Shown here in pieces: positions 1-11,099 of a stretch of DNA of 64,000 nucleotides. Positions within the stretch are counted from its first letter, which is position 1, and every line of letters begins with the position of its first letter. The DNA lies in NCBI GenBank assembly GCA_036250195.1, contig JAVHZZ010000005.1:68445505-68509504 (forward strand), given 5' to 3'. Position numbers and translations under genes: made by a program. The notes under the pieces were generated by a model. The model saw only the letters and a program-made list of their open reading frames with translations. It was not told the DNA's origin and made no database searches. Origin of the DNA: Mixophyes australis. Its lineage: Eukaryota; Chordata; Amphibia; Anura; Limnodynastidae.

Positions 1-134
1 ACCTAATTACTAATTACGCGCCGGAGAAGGAGGTAAGTACCGCCGGGGGCGGGCAGCTCGGAACACGGGGTGCCCTCACGGGGGAATGGAGGCCCCCTTA
101 GCCCAGGGGCCTCCATTCCCTTAATCCGGCCCTG
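1..134. mobile_element. 3' end of a hAT-type MITE (truncated by window edge)
   Basis: GC-rich block ending in CCGGCCCTG before AT-rich sequence. The reverse complement starts CAGGGCCGGATTAAGG, the CAGGG...CCCTG terminus seen in the other hAT-like MITEs here (41229-41635, 50184-51366). A short inverted pair, GGAATGGAGGCCCC and GGGGCCTCCATTCC, lies inside it. The other end and the target duplication are outside the window. Confidence 0.5.
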
Positions 135-945
135 AATATATATGAATATATATGAAAGGAAACCTGACAACACAGAGGAAACCCATGAGGGGAGAACATT
201 CCCTAGTCGAATCCATGACCCTAGCATTTTGAGACAGCAATGCTTACCACAGTGCCACAATATTTTGACAGTAGTGCTGAGTAGTTAAGGTAAACAATGT
301 GTGGGACAACTGTGAAAAAAATCAGACAATGATGCAGTATTGTTTACTTAGTTATGTAGCAAGCAAAAATGGTGTATCCAATTGTATGGGCTACTAATAG
401 CCACAGTCATAGGGCCTTGTGTAGAGTTGGACACATTTTGCTTAAAAAAACCTCAGATGTAAAAAAGCGCCCAGTGACGTTATTTGACATGCTTGCGGAG
501 TCAGTAGTGTTTCCAGCTGTGCATCAGTAGTGTATGAGTTAGTTTTACACCAGGAGTAAACAGTAGCATATGCACTTGTTTTATGCCAGGGGTAAACAGT
601 AGCAAAGGAGTGACAAAAGAATAGAGATGTAGCTTGTCAGTGTTAGTAGTAAATGGTAAGTCATATAACCCAATTTGTACACAATATAATACTGTAATGA
701 AGTGTCATGTACAGAAGAGAATAATGTCTGGACAGTGTGTTTAATAAATGCAACACTTGCATTTACTATGTAAAATATAATTAAATAGAAGCACAAATGC
801 ACAATAAAAGTACAATCAGGATCAATTTGAAAATGAAGATGGCCATAAGGATTCTCTGAAAATCAACTGAATTTCTTAATTGATTCAAGTGATTTGTCTA
901 TCTCTACAAATCTCAGAAAACGAAGAAGAGTATTAAGATTTACAT
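135..945. other. No gene recognised
   Basis: AT-rich sequence with only short chance reading frames. No coding or repeat family was recognised. Confidence 0.5.
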
Positions 946-1205
946 CATACTCACCAACTTTTTACTCTTTCCCTCTGGGAGATCCTGGAGGGGAGGTGAA
1001 GTTTAAGGACTGAAGGTGGCGGGGCACGACAATCGCATAATTTTGGCCCTTCGGCCCCCCTGCACGCGATGTGAAAGCGTCAGTGTGCAGCACTTCACTA
1101 GGATTCGGGCAGGATGTGGGAGAATGGCCTGCTCTCCCGTGAGTCCAGGAGACCTTCCTGGAATTTGAGAATCTACCGGACATTCTGGGGAATTGGGCAA
1201 GTGTA
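946..1205. mobile_element. MITE of the CATACTTGCC family (copy 1)
   Basis: Begins with CATACTCACCAAC and ends with TTGGGCAAGTGTA. These are degenerate inverted ends of the family found intact at 62902-63219. The internal phrases (gagatcctggagggg; agaatggcctgctctcccgtgag; gaccttcctggaattt; ccggacattctgg) match that copy. No transposase is encoded, so the copy is non-autonomous. Its target duplication has decayed. Confidence 0.55.
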
Positions 1206-1783
1206 AACTATATACGTCTGGCAAGCAAAGTACAAAATCTCCTAGCCCAATACACAGCAGCTAGGCACCATAAAAACAAACATAAGTTTTTAATCAGCCA
1301 ATACAACAGTGATTAAATATAAAACAGGATTTAATTACTAAATGTTATAGTGCACATGGGAAAAAGCAATACAAGCTACAATTAAGGTAAAAGGAAATAG
1401 GAGTTCCAAACAGAAACTGAATTACAATCCTAGGATTTATTGATATAAATGGTCCACTCAGATACCAATTCTTTTCTGAAGCAAAATTATTTCTTAAACT
1501 GGTGAATCTTTGACCAGATCCATACATATTTACACACTGCATCAACCTGTATACAGTTTTCTAAAATCGCAGATCTTCTGCAATTTTGCTGGCAGCATTT
1601 TAAAAAATGTCAATTTTATGAAAGGCAAAACCCAACATGTGGCGTTATTAAATTTATTTTTTCCAACCCGAATTGCCAATTGTCACAACAATGTAGTTGA
1701 ATATCTTGAGTGCAAATGCAATGCATGGTTAAGGTAATCAAGGTAGGTTAGTGCAAAGAGATTGTAGACCAGTTAAAGGCAAT

Positions 1784-2139
1784 CATCATCATCATCACCA
1801 TTTATTTATATAGTGCCACTGATTCCGCAGCGCTGTACAGAGATCTCATTCATATCAGTCCCTGCCCCATTGGAGCTTACAGTCTAAATTCCCTAACATA
1901 CACATACACACAGACAGACAGAGAGAGAGAGACAGACTAGGGTCAATTTTTGATAGCAGCCAATTAACCTACTAGTATATTTTTGGAGTGTGGGAGGAAA
2001 CCGGAGCACCCAGAGGAAACCCACACAAACACAGTGAGAATATATAAACTCTACACAGATAAGGCCATGGTCAGGAATTGAACTCATGACCCCAGCGCTG
2101 TGAGGCAGAAGTGCTAACCACTTCGCCACCGTGCTGCCC
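1784..2139 (-). mobile_element. tRNA-derived V-type SINE, full length
   Basis: Read on the minus strand, the 5' end is tRNA-like, with an A-box-like stretch TGGCGAAGTGGTTAGCACT and a B-box-like AGTTCAATTCC. The conserved central block (GGGTTTCCTCTGGGTGCTCC, TTTCCTCCCACACTCC) resembles the V-SINE superfamily core. A 3' domain follows (TGTAAGCTCCAATGGGGCAG; GCGCTGCGGAATCAGTGGC; TATATAAATAAATGGTGATG), ending in ATG repeats. The tail resembles that of the L2-type LINE at 35195-36415, which suggests shared retrotransposition machinery. A CAGTTA direct repeat lies near both ends. Partial copies are at 22390-22495 and 39285-39480. Confidence 0.7.
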
Positions 2140-3123
2140 AGTTATCATATACCAAATTAAATATGTCCCTCTGGGCATGTACATACATAAGATGAGGAAA
2201 TATTTTGTCTGTTAATATTTCCACCTCCTCAATGTGAGGGGAATTGCTTACCATACATGGAGATGGACTCCTCATTGAAACACCAAACCTATATTCACTA
2301 GCCTTGATGGTTATTACTATAGCCGAAAACCTGCCCAGTGATGAGGGGGGGGGGGGGGGGGATGATTTGGACCATATTTTAAGTTATTAATTGATTTACA
2401 CACTGCACTGTGTAGGAATAATATTTTGTCTCATACTAAGATTAGGACTAAACTGATGAGTTCAAGTCCTTTTCCAGAGGGGGAATGGGGAGACATGGCG
2501 AAGAACACCCTTGAAAATGCACCCTTTCCTCCGCATGACCTCATTATATTAATTTTGCAAAATTAGTAAAAAAAAAAAATCTTAATTTCTGCACTGCTCT
2601 ACTTAGCCAGACACACTCTGCACCTCTTCTGTATTTCAGTGGGAACACCGTTACACCTTCCAACTCCTCCTCTCTGCTTGTGTAAACTTTTGCTTCTTCC
2701 TCCGCAAAAGGCGGCCAATGCAAGCATATATGATGTATATAATAAATTATTATTACTATTATTGTATGAGTATAGTTGCTGCTAAATGTCACACAAATTG
2801 AGTTCAGTGACAGAACAGACAATTGTGTGCCCAAAAGTGTGCCCACTTTACTGGCACAGAGCACAGGTGCATCCCTTATTCATACCCCCACCTCTCTCCT
2901 TCCCTTCCTATCTGTACATTCAAATTCACTTTTAACTCTTCGCCCTATGCACTTCTCTCTGCTAAATTGGTACCCATTTATACATATTGCACTTTGCCTA
3001 TTTATTATTTTTTCTTTTACTGCACTTTACTGTTTTGTACTACCTTGTATGCCGTGTATTGTATGCCAGTATTGTTACCCTGTACTGTTATCCCAAGTTC
3101 TATGTACAGCATTGTAGACCCTT
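2140..3123. other. No gene recognised
   Basis: AT-rich DNA with short overlapping reading frames of low complexity. It contains a 17-base G run at 2345-2361. Confidence 0.45.
2345..2361 (+). repeat. Poly-G run, 17 bases
   Basis: Uninterrupted G homopolymer in an AT-rich context. It may form G-quadruplex structure, and its exact length is a likely sequencing error. Confidence 0.9.
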
Positions 3124-3665
3124 TGTGGCGCCTCATAACAAACACCTTCTTGCTTTTTTACTTTGCTTTTATTGTCAGTACGGTAAAGTAAATTGACAGC
3201 ATAGAGTTCCACACTCTTTCTTGTGACCCTAACGCTAGATAGACAGAGGCCAACTCCCTAGCCACCAGCCACTATCTCGCATTGGTCACAACTGAGCAAT
3301 GATAGAGACAGGTTTAAATAATTTACACTCCTCCCACAGCCCTGACTTGATGGACAGATGGCACTCCCACCTTGCCTTTATAAAGGAGTTTGTTGCAGGT
3401 GCTCTGCTTTGATTGCAGACACACCTTGTCAGTCTGATGCTTGCTGTGGAAAAGATGTTTTTTTAAACCACATCAAAACATGTCAGTTAATTCAGACTCT
3501 TTACTATTATTTTGTCACACTTATGTCCTTTCACTGTATCTCTTTAACTTAAGTGAACTACTGTACAAATGTGTAATTCTGCTTGCAGCCTTTTTCTGCA
3601 GATTGCCAGCTAAATACATGTCTCATCTGATAAGAAGCCTGTGGAAAACACCTCCCTTTATCACA
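3124..3665 (+). mobile_element. Probable solo LTR, related to 46726-47225
   Basis: Starts TGTGGC and ends CCTCCCTTTATCACA. The block at 46726-47225 starts TGTGGC and ends CCTCCCTTTGTTACA. Shared landmarks occur in the same order: tttattgtcag, the gac-rich phrase around cagccac/ccagcc, tactcctcccncagccctgactTGATGGacagatggcac, agacacactctgtc, and attgncagctaaat. No reading frame is conserved between the two, which fits an LTR better than a coding segment. No clear 5-bp target duplication flanks this copy, so it is probably old. Confidence 0.5.
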
Positions 3666-4471
3666 CCTGATTTCTGGTGATACTTACCTATCCTGAGTAA
3701 TTCCATTGACTTGTTCTGCCATTTGAGAACTTGTGCTGTCTTCCCAGACAATTATCCATTTACTGCCTGCCCCGGCTCTTAAATTATTTTCTTACCTGTA
3801 GACATGTGCTTCCTGCCCCAACTCTTATCCTATTAACTCGTTTATGGTCGTGTGTTAAATGCACTGACTTGGATCTGTCTGACTTTTTATATTAACAAGC
3901 ATGTTTGTCTTTTCTACAGACATATCTTCTAGATAATGAAAAGTTTAAAAGCAGTCTATCATATTAAAGAAGTCTTCAAATAAAGTTTTCACTTATATAT
4001 AGATTTTAATAAGAAGATAGCCTTTGATTATGGTTTATCCTAGCTAAGAGAGAGACTGTAATTTTATGACTATGCAAATTTAGAAAAAAATACTTCATCC
4101 TATAATTTAATTAATTCAATGCTCCCATCAGAAAAATGCCTAATTAAGACATCTGTTACAACTCTGTAATATTAATTTAGTGTAAAAGAAAATCTGAAGA
4201 ACTCTATTTTACCCTGTAAATTGATGGTACATACTTTTAATGGGAGACTTAATTAGACATTTTTATTATCCAACATACTGAATTAAAATCAGGTCCTTAA
4301 CCTCTTAAATAGCACCATAAATACCTTTAGAAACACTTAGCTTACAATTTCACATTATAACAGATAATGTTGTATAAATGACCTACCACTTAACTTCTTC
4401 ATTTCCACTGATATTATTGCTCTTCATTTGAATACGTTCTAAATTCTTAAACTAATCCCTATTTTCAAATG
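3666..4471. other. No gene recognised
   Basis: AT-rich non-coding sequence with nothing recognised. Confidence 0.5.
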
Positions 4472-5115
4472 TGTCCTGTTAGGACAATACCTGTTGACAA
4501 GATGAGACCCCTAGATCCGCTTCATGAGACTTTCACTTACAGCAGCCCCCTTTATTGGTGAGCGCAATATGCTTTTGGATACTCAGTTGCCCCAGGATTT
4601 GACTTGTAGCAGTGGGAGCATATTAACTTTGGATATTGCAATACAAGGTTAGAGGCAATAGGTAAACCAAAACAAAGTCCACTAAACTATCCAAGGTCAG
4701 GGGCTGGCAGTTTTCAGAAGCAAAGTCCATTAAACAATCCAAGGTCAGGGGTGGAGGAGAGAGCACACAGTTCTCACAGCCTGGGTCACAACAGAGAGGC
4801 ACACACTAAGCACAGGTTACGCTCACTGGGTCAGACCAAACTATCACCATCACAGTTGTATGGGCAGAGGAAGCCTAATAAAGCAAGGAGAGACAAAGAG
4901 ATAAGGTCTGGCAGACAAGCCTCCTGATCACATGAACCACCTAAGGAATGTGCTTATAGCCTAAGAATCAGCAGCACCTGTGATTAAAATCTGGCCTGTT
5001 GTTAAGAGACCGAAGATGAGCATAAACATCAGTTTCAGCAATACTGGATGCAGTCGCTTAGTAATCGGTAATACAAGCTGGAAGAACAGCAGTGCCTTTA
5101 TGAAAGACTACAAGT
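4472..5115. mobile_element. Possible degenerate LTR
   Basis: Begins TGTCCTG and contains two direct repeats of aaagtccaytaaacnatccaaggtcagggg about 50 bp apart (roughly 4674-4755). The phrase style resembles reverse-oriented gypsy LTRs elsewhere in the window. Ends and target duplication are not resolved, so this is a weak call. Confidence 0.25.
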
Positions 5116-5120
5116 GATGT

Positions 5121-5150
5121 AACCTCATATTCCAAATGGAATATGAGGTT
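5121..5150. repeat. Perfect 13-bp inverted repeat at the LINE 5' breakpoint
   Basis: AACCTCATATTCC at 5121-5133 pairs with GGAATATGAGGTT at 5138-5150 around a 4-base loop. The right arm is LINE coding sequence, so the left arm was probably copied at the insertion junction. Confidence 0.8.
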
Positions 5151-6064
5151 TAACATAGATAAATGTAAGGTTATGCATTTAGGGATCAAAAACAAGAATG
5201 CAATCTATAAATTAAATGGAATTAATTTAGGAGAATGTATAATGCAAAAGGATTTGGAAGTGCTCGTAGACAGTAGACTTAGCAATAGTGCTCAATGTCA
5301 AGCAGCAGCTGCAAGGGCAAACAAAGTATTGGCATGCATAAAAAGGGGCATAGATGCAAGGGAGGACAGTGTAATTTTGCCACTGTATAATTCGTTGGTA
5401 AGACCTCATCTTGAATTTGCTGTACAGTTCTGGGCACCACTCTATAAAAAAGATAATTTGGAACTAGAAAGGGTTCAGAGAAGGGCGACAAAATTGATAA
5501 TGGGTATGGAGTCATTAAGTTATGAGGAAAGGTTAGCCAGTTTAGGCATGTTTACTTTAGAAAAGAGGCGTCTAAGGGGAGATATGATTACTATGTACAA
5601 ATACATTAGGGGTCAATACAGAGAACTTTCATGGGAACTTTTTACCCCAAAGACTATACATAGGACACATGGTCACCCACTAAGGTTAGAGGAGAGGAAA
5701 TTTCACAACCAGCAAAGGAAGGGGTTCTTTACAGTAAGGGCAGTCAAGATATGGAATTCATTGCCAGGGAAGGTTGTGATGGCAGATTCAATAGATATGT
5801 TTAAGAAAGTGTTAGACAAATATTTAGCGGAAAAGTGTATCCAGGGATACGACCGTTAATTAAAATGAAGGATAGTAGTGGATATAAGGTAAAAATAGGA
5901 CTGCAATATTGAGTCTGGGGGAATTTTCACAATTGAAACAGATTAGCGGTTGCTTACTCTGGATCAATTTCAAATATAATTGCAGGATCGCAGGAGATCC
6001 AAAATAGGTTGAACTTGATGGACTGGTGTCTTTTTTCAACCTCATCAACTATGTTACTATGTTA
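5134..6064 (+). mobile_element. 5'-truncated CR1/Rex1-type LINE
   Basis: The fragment starts inside the reverse-transcriptase gene and carries the C-terminal coding part (5143-5859). A 3' UTR follows, with an inverted-repeat-like stretch (GTTGAACTTGATGG ... CTTTTTTCAACC) and an end of short 8-bp repeats (ACTATGTT ACTATGTT), as in CR1/Jockey-group LINEs. 5' truncation is the usual result of incomplete reverse transcription. The left breakpoint lies in a perfect 13-bp inverted repeat (5121-5150). The 6071-6869 element begins within a few bases of the LINE tail. Confidence 0.75.
5143..5859 (+). pseudogene. Reverse transcriptase C-terminal fragment of a non-LTR retrotransposon
   Basis: An open frame of 238 codons. 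The start Met is only the first ATG in the frame, because the true protein continued upstream. The N-terminal part (FNIDKCKVMHLG, about residues 3-14) lies just downstream of the YxDD catalytic loop, which is lost. The middle part has the CR1/Jockey-type thumb and connection pattern: LYNSLVRPHLEFAVQFWAP, ERVQRRATKLI, YEERLASLGMFTLEKRRLRGD. The C-terminus has FTVRAVKIWNSLPGKVV, then FKKVLDKYL before the stop. It lacks the endonuclease and the catalytic palm, so it cannot be active. The absence of stops over 238 codons suggests a fairly young insertion. No host role is implied. Confidence 0.8.
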
Positions 6065-6070
6065 CATGTG

Positions 6071-6869
6071 GGGCCTGAGTCATTAAAAAAAGGAGCAACT
6101 TTGCATCTTGGCAACCCCATGTTGCATTGGGGAAGGTAAATATAAAATGTGTGGACAGATTTATAGTTGGGGAAGGGCATGTCCTAGATCAACTTTAAAT
6201 TGCCGTGTAAAAATAAAGCTACAAGTATTTGTGTGCTAGAAACACAGCCAGTATTTAAGACAAATAGACAATTGTTGTCAGAGCTTAGCCTTATCACTGC
6301 ATATCTGTGTGCATCTAGCAAAATGAAAACACAAGGTATTAGTTCATATTTGTTCAAAACATTTAAGCCTGCATCCCAGCGTCAAAGGCACCTCATTATA
6401 TGCAGGTCCTACACTGACCTATATGCTTTAAATACCATTAATTTGCAGTTAAAATCAGATGCACTCACCTCCCAGGTTTAGGGATTTACAACTAGCAAGG
6501 GCTGGTTTGTGAGCCACAGTCAAATGAGCCTTAAATAGGCTTGATGGACAGCTACTATGAAAACATAAGGCAATATTTTGTGACGATATCAAAGAAAAAA
6601 TAAGCATGTGCTCGGTATATCCCACATTATATATGGTACCAGCTGCGTGGCAATAAGCCGGCATTCGGTATATCCCACATTATGTATAATACCAGCTGCA
6701 TGGAAATAAGCCCGCGCTCGGTATATTATATATGGTACCAGCTAAACAGCCCGTATTTAACTTATGTGCAAAATAATAATCTAATTTGCACCCCTTGCCT
6801 TGTAACATGGTTTGTCCAGGAGCAAACTTACTCCTTTTTTTGCTTTGCACTCCTTAATGACTCAGGCCC
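6071..6869. mobile_element. Non-autonomous DNA element, GGGCCTGAGTCATTAA ends
   Basis: Left end GGGCCTGAGTCATTAA and right end TTAATGACTCAGGCCC form a perfect inverted pair. A shorter relative at 24473-24714 shares the ends and the right-arm text (aatttgcaccccttgc, gtaacatggtttgtccaggag). No transposase frame is present. The superfamily is uncertain; the 24473 copy has TA next to both ends. A private tandem repeat near 6600-6745 enlarges this copy. Confidence 0.65.
6600..6745. repeat. Tandem repeat, about 60-bp unit, 2-3 copies
   Basis: Units carry ctcggtatatcccacattat, atggtaccagctg and caataagcc. They lie inside the 6071-6869 element and are absent from its short relative. Confidence 0.65.
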
Positions 6870-7961
6870 GTGGTGTCTACCTACTAGCTTAGAATGTTCT
6901 ACCCTAGAATAAAGGCTTTATGTATATAAATGCAGCCCAGGTGAAACAGGGACCTGTAAAAGAATTTAAACTTGTCTCTAGGTGGTGCTCAGCTGCTTTC
7001 TTTATGAAGACTTAGACCTCTCTGTGATGTTGAGGGGTATGTCTGGGACCCAACCATTTGTTAAAGGTAAACAAATCACAAGAGGCCCATCTGGGGGCAT
7101 TATCCAGTATCTGCAAGTTTACTAAATAACATTTAATTCTAATAATAAACCACTGTTTTATTGTAGCTCAAACACATAATAGTCCACCAGTTTGTTTGAG
7201 GAGGAGCTCTAAATGATTCTAATACTCTTATAGGGATATCATAACAAAGTACAAATGCACAGTGACTTTTATCATTGAACACATATCAGATAGATTTGCT
7301 ACTTTTTTCGAACATGTAAATTAAAAAAAATTCAGGGGACACTCACATAGCTCTCTTTTCAGGTGTGCTAAAGAGTAAACAAGCTAGGACTGTCTAGAAC
7401 ACTGTTCTTGAACGAGTTTGTTAAATATACACAAAAGTTTAAAATATTGCAGGAAATTCTTTACACTTTTGGAAGTTTTCAAAATGAAATTATTGTTTGA
7501 GCAGGTTTGAGGTTGTTCAAAAAGTCTTGCACCTGTTTAAGCCTATTGCTCATTCATGCACTTGTTTGAGTACATTCAATGTATGCTCAACATAGGTGAT
7601 TGGTAAACATTCTTGGTATACTTGTAAGAAGTTTATCACCAAGTCTCCTAATGGAAAAGTGGGGCAAAGATAAAGTTTTTGGGGCCTGGTGATCCTGGTC
7701 CATCTGCTCCCGTGGCCCCCACTCTTTTATTCTGAACATACGCAGCAGGTGTGTGTGTGAAGTAAAACCCTGTTTGGGCTTTCTACTCTGGAACATGTGC
7801 ACAAGTATTTTCTGATTTGGGAAGTCGCTCCCGCAAACACTCTATATGCATGTTCGCAGTATTGCATGCCCAGATGGAAATGTGCATGAGTGACAAGTGA
7901 AAAAGTTGCTTAAAAATCTTGAATTCCATTTTACCCAATTCGTTAATTTAATATTTTACAT
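6870..7961. other. No gene recognised
   Basis: AT-rich sequence with no reading frame or repeat family recognised. Confidence 0.45.
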
Positions 7962-9316
7962 TGTCACAAACATGCTCCCAGCTTTCGTGACTTTGGGGTG
8001 TTTGCTGTATGAAGTCACACACAATTTCAGCACAGTCTCTCTCTACCTATCATACAGGTTATAGACCTACTGAATCGTGCCCACAAAGCACTCTCACACC
8101 CCTATACACTTCAGGTTTGCCACCACCTATTGAAATAGTACCCCAATATCCTGTCCCACACTGGCACACAAGGCTTCTAGCTACAACAGGCTAACAAGGC
8201 CCCCACCAGCAAACAAAGAGTTAAATCTTCACACCTCCAGACTGTTGCACAAATGTAAATACAGGCACACACTAAGCTTGTTAATCAAATGTATCAACAA
8301 ATAACACCAAAATTCAAATGGTTAACTTGGTCGTGTTATGTTCTTCTTAACAGGCTAATGGATTTGTTAGAGTATCAAGGATACTAAATCTAAAGGATAA
8401 TAAATTTATAGATTTAATATACAAAAATACAGGGCATTCAGATATAAAAAAACAATAACAATTGACATAACATACACAAGCAAAAAAGTTTAAAATAAAA
8501 AGGATTAGATTCAGAGTATAACTTACATCGAAGTGGTATATTCTGAGGCAAGGGAAATTGTCTTGAAGATGGACAGCTTATCAATGAATAATTGATTTCC
8601 CAAAAGACTGACAACTTGTTGTAACTGGTCTCAGCTTTTTAAAGACACCTTCACACATTCCCACCTCCTGGGGGTTGTGGTCTGTGATAATTTTTTCAAT
8701 CACCATTTGCATGTTGTCTGATTTACTAACCAATTCTACTATGTGACCTAAATTTTCTGTGGAGTGTCACACAGACCCAATTTTATTTTTAATAAATCCC
8801 CTATGAATTTGTCCATCTTTTGTTACCAAACACGCCTAAATACAGTGTATTCGTAGAGCTTACACTAATTTCCTTAACTTCGCTGTGGGGCAGAATTCTT
8901 AATTTGACATATGATCTGCCCTTCATCATGCTATTGAGAAATATGTGGTTGATCACTACTTTTATTTATTTTAAGTGGCATATTTTAAAACTGAATTATT
9001 TTTGTCTATATCACATATAGCTAAGTAAGCACATGGGCTCTTTGAGCCAGACATCATGATGAGCCTGTTCCTAAATGTCTATTCAAGCCTTAAACTCAAT
9101 CCCAGGCCAGGATATACCTCACAGCAGGGGCTCTTTGAAGCTGCCACAAATGACACTCCCATCTTCTCACACTTGAATGTGCAGAGCCTTCAACTTATCA
9201 ATGTATTCATTTGATATAACTAATATACACTGCAGTTAGGACTTAGGCCTTATTCCCCACAATTATATGATGGGTTAACCCTTATAAATAACTGTAAATT
9301 CTCTATGTTCACGACA
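7962..9316 (-). repeat. 3' LTR of the gypsy element
   Basis: About 1355 bp, closely similar over its whole length to 12612-13957 with scattered substitutions and small indels. It begins TGTCACAAACATGC and ends GTTCACGACA on the plus strand. Confidence 0.85.
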
Positions 9317-9331
9317 CCTCCCCTTTTTAAG
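9317..9331 (-). promoter_or_regulatory. Polypurine tract
   Basis: On the minus strand, AAAAAGGGGAGG lies directly before the 3' LTR. This is the usual site of plus-strand DNA priming in LTR retrotransposons. Confidence 0.7.
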
Positions 9332-9357
9332 ACATAGCATGGGGATTGACTGATGGG

Positions 9358-9699
9358 TCATTGCCCAGGCCAACTCCCACAGATTCCCCTTGGTTCAACT
9401 GGGATAGCTATTAGCTGGGTCTCATTGATGTCCGTGGTGAGAAGGGTTAAGAAGGGGTTAAATACATAATTCAGCTGGGACTTCCGGTCCTTCAATAGCT
9501 GTGGGCTAACCTCTGCATTCTTAGCTACACTCTCTGTACCTCTCACTGACAGCGTCTCTTTGTGGGTGCTGCCTGAGAGATTGCCTTCCTCCCACAAAAA
9601 CTCCTGTAAGTGGGAAACCCTTAATTCTGGCACAGCAGAATATCTACTTCCACTCTGCCCTGCTTCCCAATTACAAAATTTCCTGTCATTGGGACACAC
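9358..9699 (-). pseudogene. Open frame in the gypsy internal region, function unknown
   Basis: A 113-codon open stretch next to the 3' LTR. It has no catalytic motif of reverse transcriptase, RNase H or integrase that I can recognise. It may be the remaining linker between protease and the deleted pol region, or chance coding in relic DNA. Confidence 0.3.
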
Positions 9700-10258
9700 T
9701 ATGTAATTCTCCTCAAGGGGCCTACTGGACAGGACACTCCCCTCCCCCCTGGACTCATCTATCTGGGGGTGTAGAGTAACAAGGAGTTTGGGCCCCTCAT
9801 CTACTTCCTCTAAGCGATTAGACGGCTGACTAGGAGAGTAGGAGAGGGTGAGCTAGCAACTGACCCCCCTGTCGCTATAGAAAATTCAGGTGATTGTTCA
9901 GAACTCAGATGAAGATCTGAGTTGTGAACATTCAAACTACAGGTCCCAGCAGCAATCTGAGGATTGCTGTCACTCGCTATTTCCCGTTGGACATGTCTGT
10001 GTTTTCCCCACATTCTCAACACCCCTGGGTAGGGCTGGTTTAGGCATAGAACACACAGTTTCACTCTGGCTTCCCTCCCATTTACCTTGTACCCTATCAT
10101 CTAAGCATATTACCTGGGAAGAAACATTGCCTTTCTTTAACACAACAGAATTAATCACATTGTCATCTTTCCCATTTCTAGCAAGCATCTTATCTATACC
10201 TGTATCAATACCAATATTTGCAGTAACAGTGTCCCCTGTCCCTGCCTCAGTGTCAGTG

Positions 10259-10609
10259 TCAGATGTCAGTGGAAGAACGTGTAGATTCTAATGCAATACT
10301 ACTTTTGACATTATCATCATTATACGCATCAGGTACAATACGACATTCTCTTTCCCTGTCACATCCTGGCCCCTGGGAAGAACCATCTGTACTCTCAGTA
10401 GATTCTAACACAGTAACAGGTGTGGCATTAGCATCATTATACACATCAGATACAATATGACATTCCCTTTCCCTGTCACCACATGGTACCTGAGAAAAAA
10501 CGTGGTTACTCTCAGCAGAATCTGACACTGTAACATGGGTGGCATTAAAATCGTTACATACTTCAGGTACGATAGAATATATACTTTCCCTGTCACATTT
10601 CAGGTGCAA
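10259..10609 (-). pseudogene. Linker with about 39-aa protein repeats in the gypsy element
   Basis: The 116-codon frame is three copies of a unit of about 39 residues. Each starts CDRE or GDRE (CDRESIYSIVPE, GDRERECHIVSD, CDRERECRIVPD), then has NA/ND plus a VTV or IAL element and STES-like acidic/serine text. The same unit shows in DNA as ttccctgtcac plus acatcagatacaatatgacattc. Some Ty3/gypsy polyproteins have expanded low-complexity spacers between protease and reverse transcriptase; this location fits that. No enzymatic role is visible. Confidence 0.5.
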
Positions 10610-10759
10610 CTGAACAGACCTTTTCCTTGTTGCCTCCTGGTACCTGGGAAATTAAGTTGGTACTCCCAGCTGATTCTACAGCATCATCAGTGGAAACTTA
10701 CTAAGACAGCATTCTGCCAAAATTCAGCCGCCTCCCGATGCAATTTCTCCGGATTTTTA

Positions 10760-10885
10760 CCTGCGGCCGCATCTCATGACACGGGATGCGGCCACGTCAG
10801 TGCACAGGCAGCCGCATCACATGACACGCGATGCAGCCGCGTCATCAATGATGCGGCCGCATCCCATGTTACGCGATGCGGCCGC
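10760..10885. repeat. GC-rich palindromic minisatellite
   Basis: About 2.7 units of roughly 45 bp, each containing GCGGCCGCAT ... GATGCGGCC. Single units can therefore fold back. It is very GC- and CpG-rich against its AT-rich surroundings and lies between the protease segment and the linker. Confidence 0.75.
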
Positions 10886-11045
10886 CTGTAGGCCCTTTCC
10901 AGCAACCCAATCAAGGTAAACCTTGGCCATAGGCACTGTAAGGTGAATTCCACCCACCCCTTGCACAGAAATACATTTTCCTGGTTTGAGGTCCTCTAAC
11001 CCCAACATTTCTGATCGCATGTGTAATATCAGCCCCCGTGTCTTA
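10886..11045 (-). pseudogene. Retropepsin (aspartic protease) remnant
   Basis: Minus-strand codons at 11022-11042 read DTGADIT, the D-T/S-G active-site loop of retroviral-type aspartic proteases. After one frameshift comes a beta-strand-like segment (KCISVQGVGGIHLTVPMAKV) that matches the post-active-site part of the fold. Text then stops at the minisatellite, so the C-terminal half is missing. In an intact element this enzyme would cut the Gag-Pol polyprotein. It is inactive here because of the frameshift and truncation. Confidence 0.65.
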
Positions 11046-11099
11046 ACCCCACAGTTACCTTGTCACTCACAGTGACTTATTGTACGTTGTCCTTCTTGC

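Noticed and set aside
2040..2139. A possible tRNA gene (A-box and B-box-like sequences on the minus strand)
   Set aside because: The boxes are part of the tRNA-derived head of a SINE. The sequence does not continue into a complete cloverleaf.
2776..3196. Overlapping plus-strand frames of 69-122 codons
   Set aside because: Three frames are open at once in T/C-rich sequence and give Leu/Cys/Tyr/Phe-rich text. One runs into the LTR-like block.
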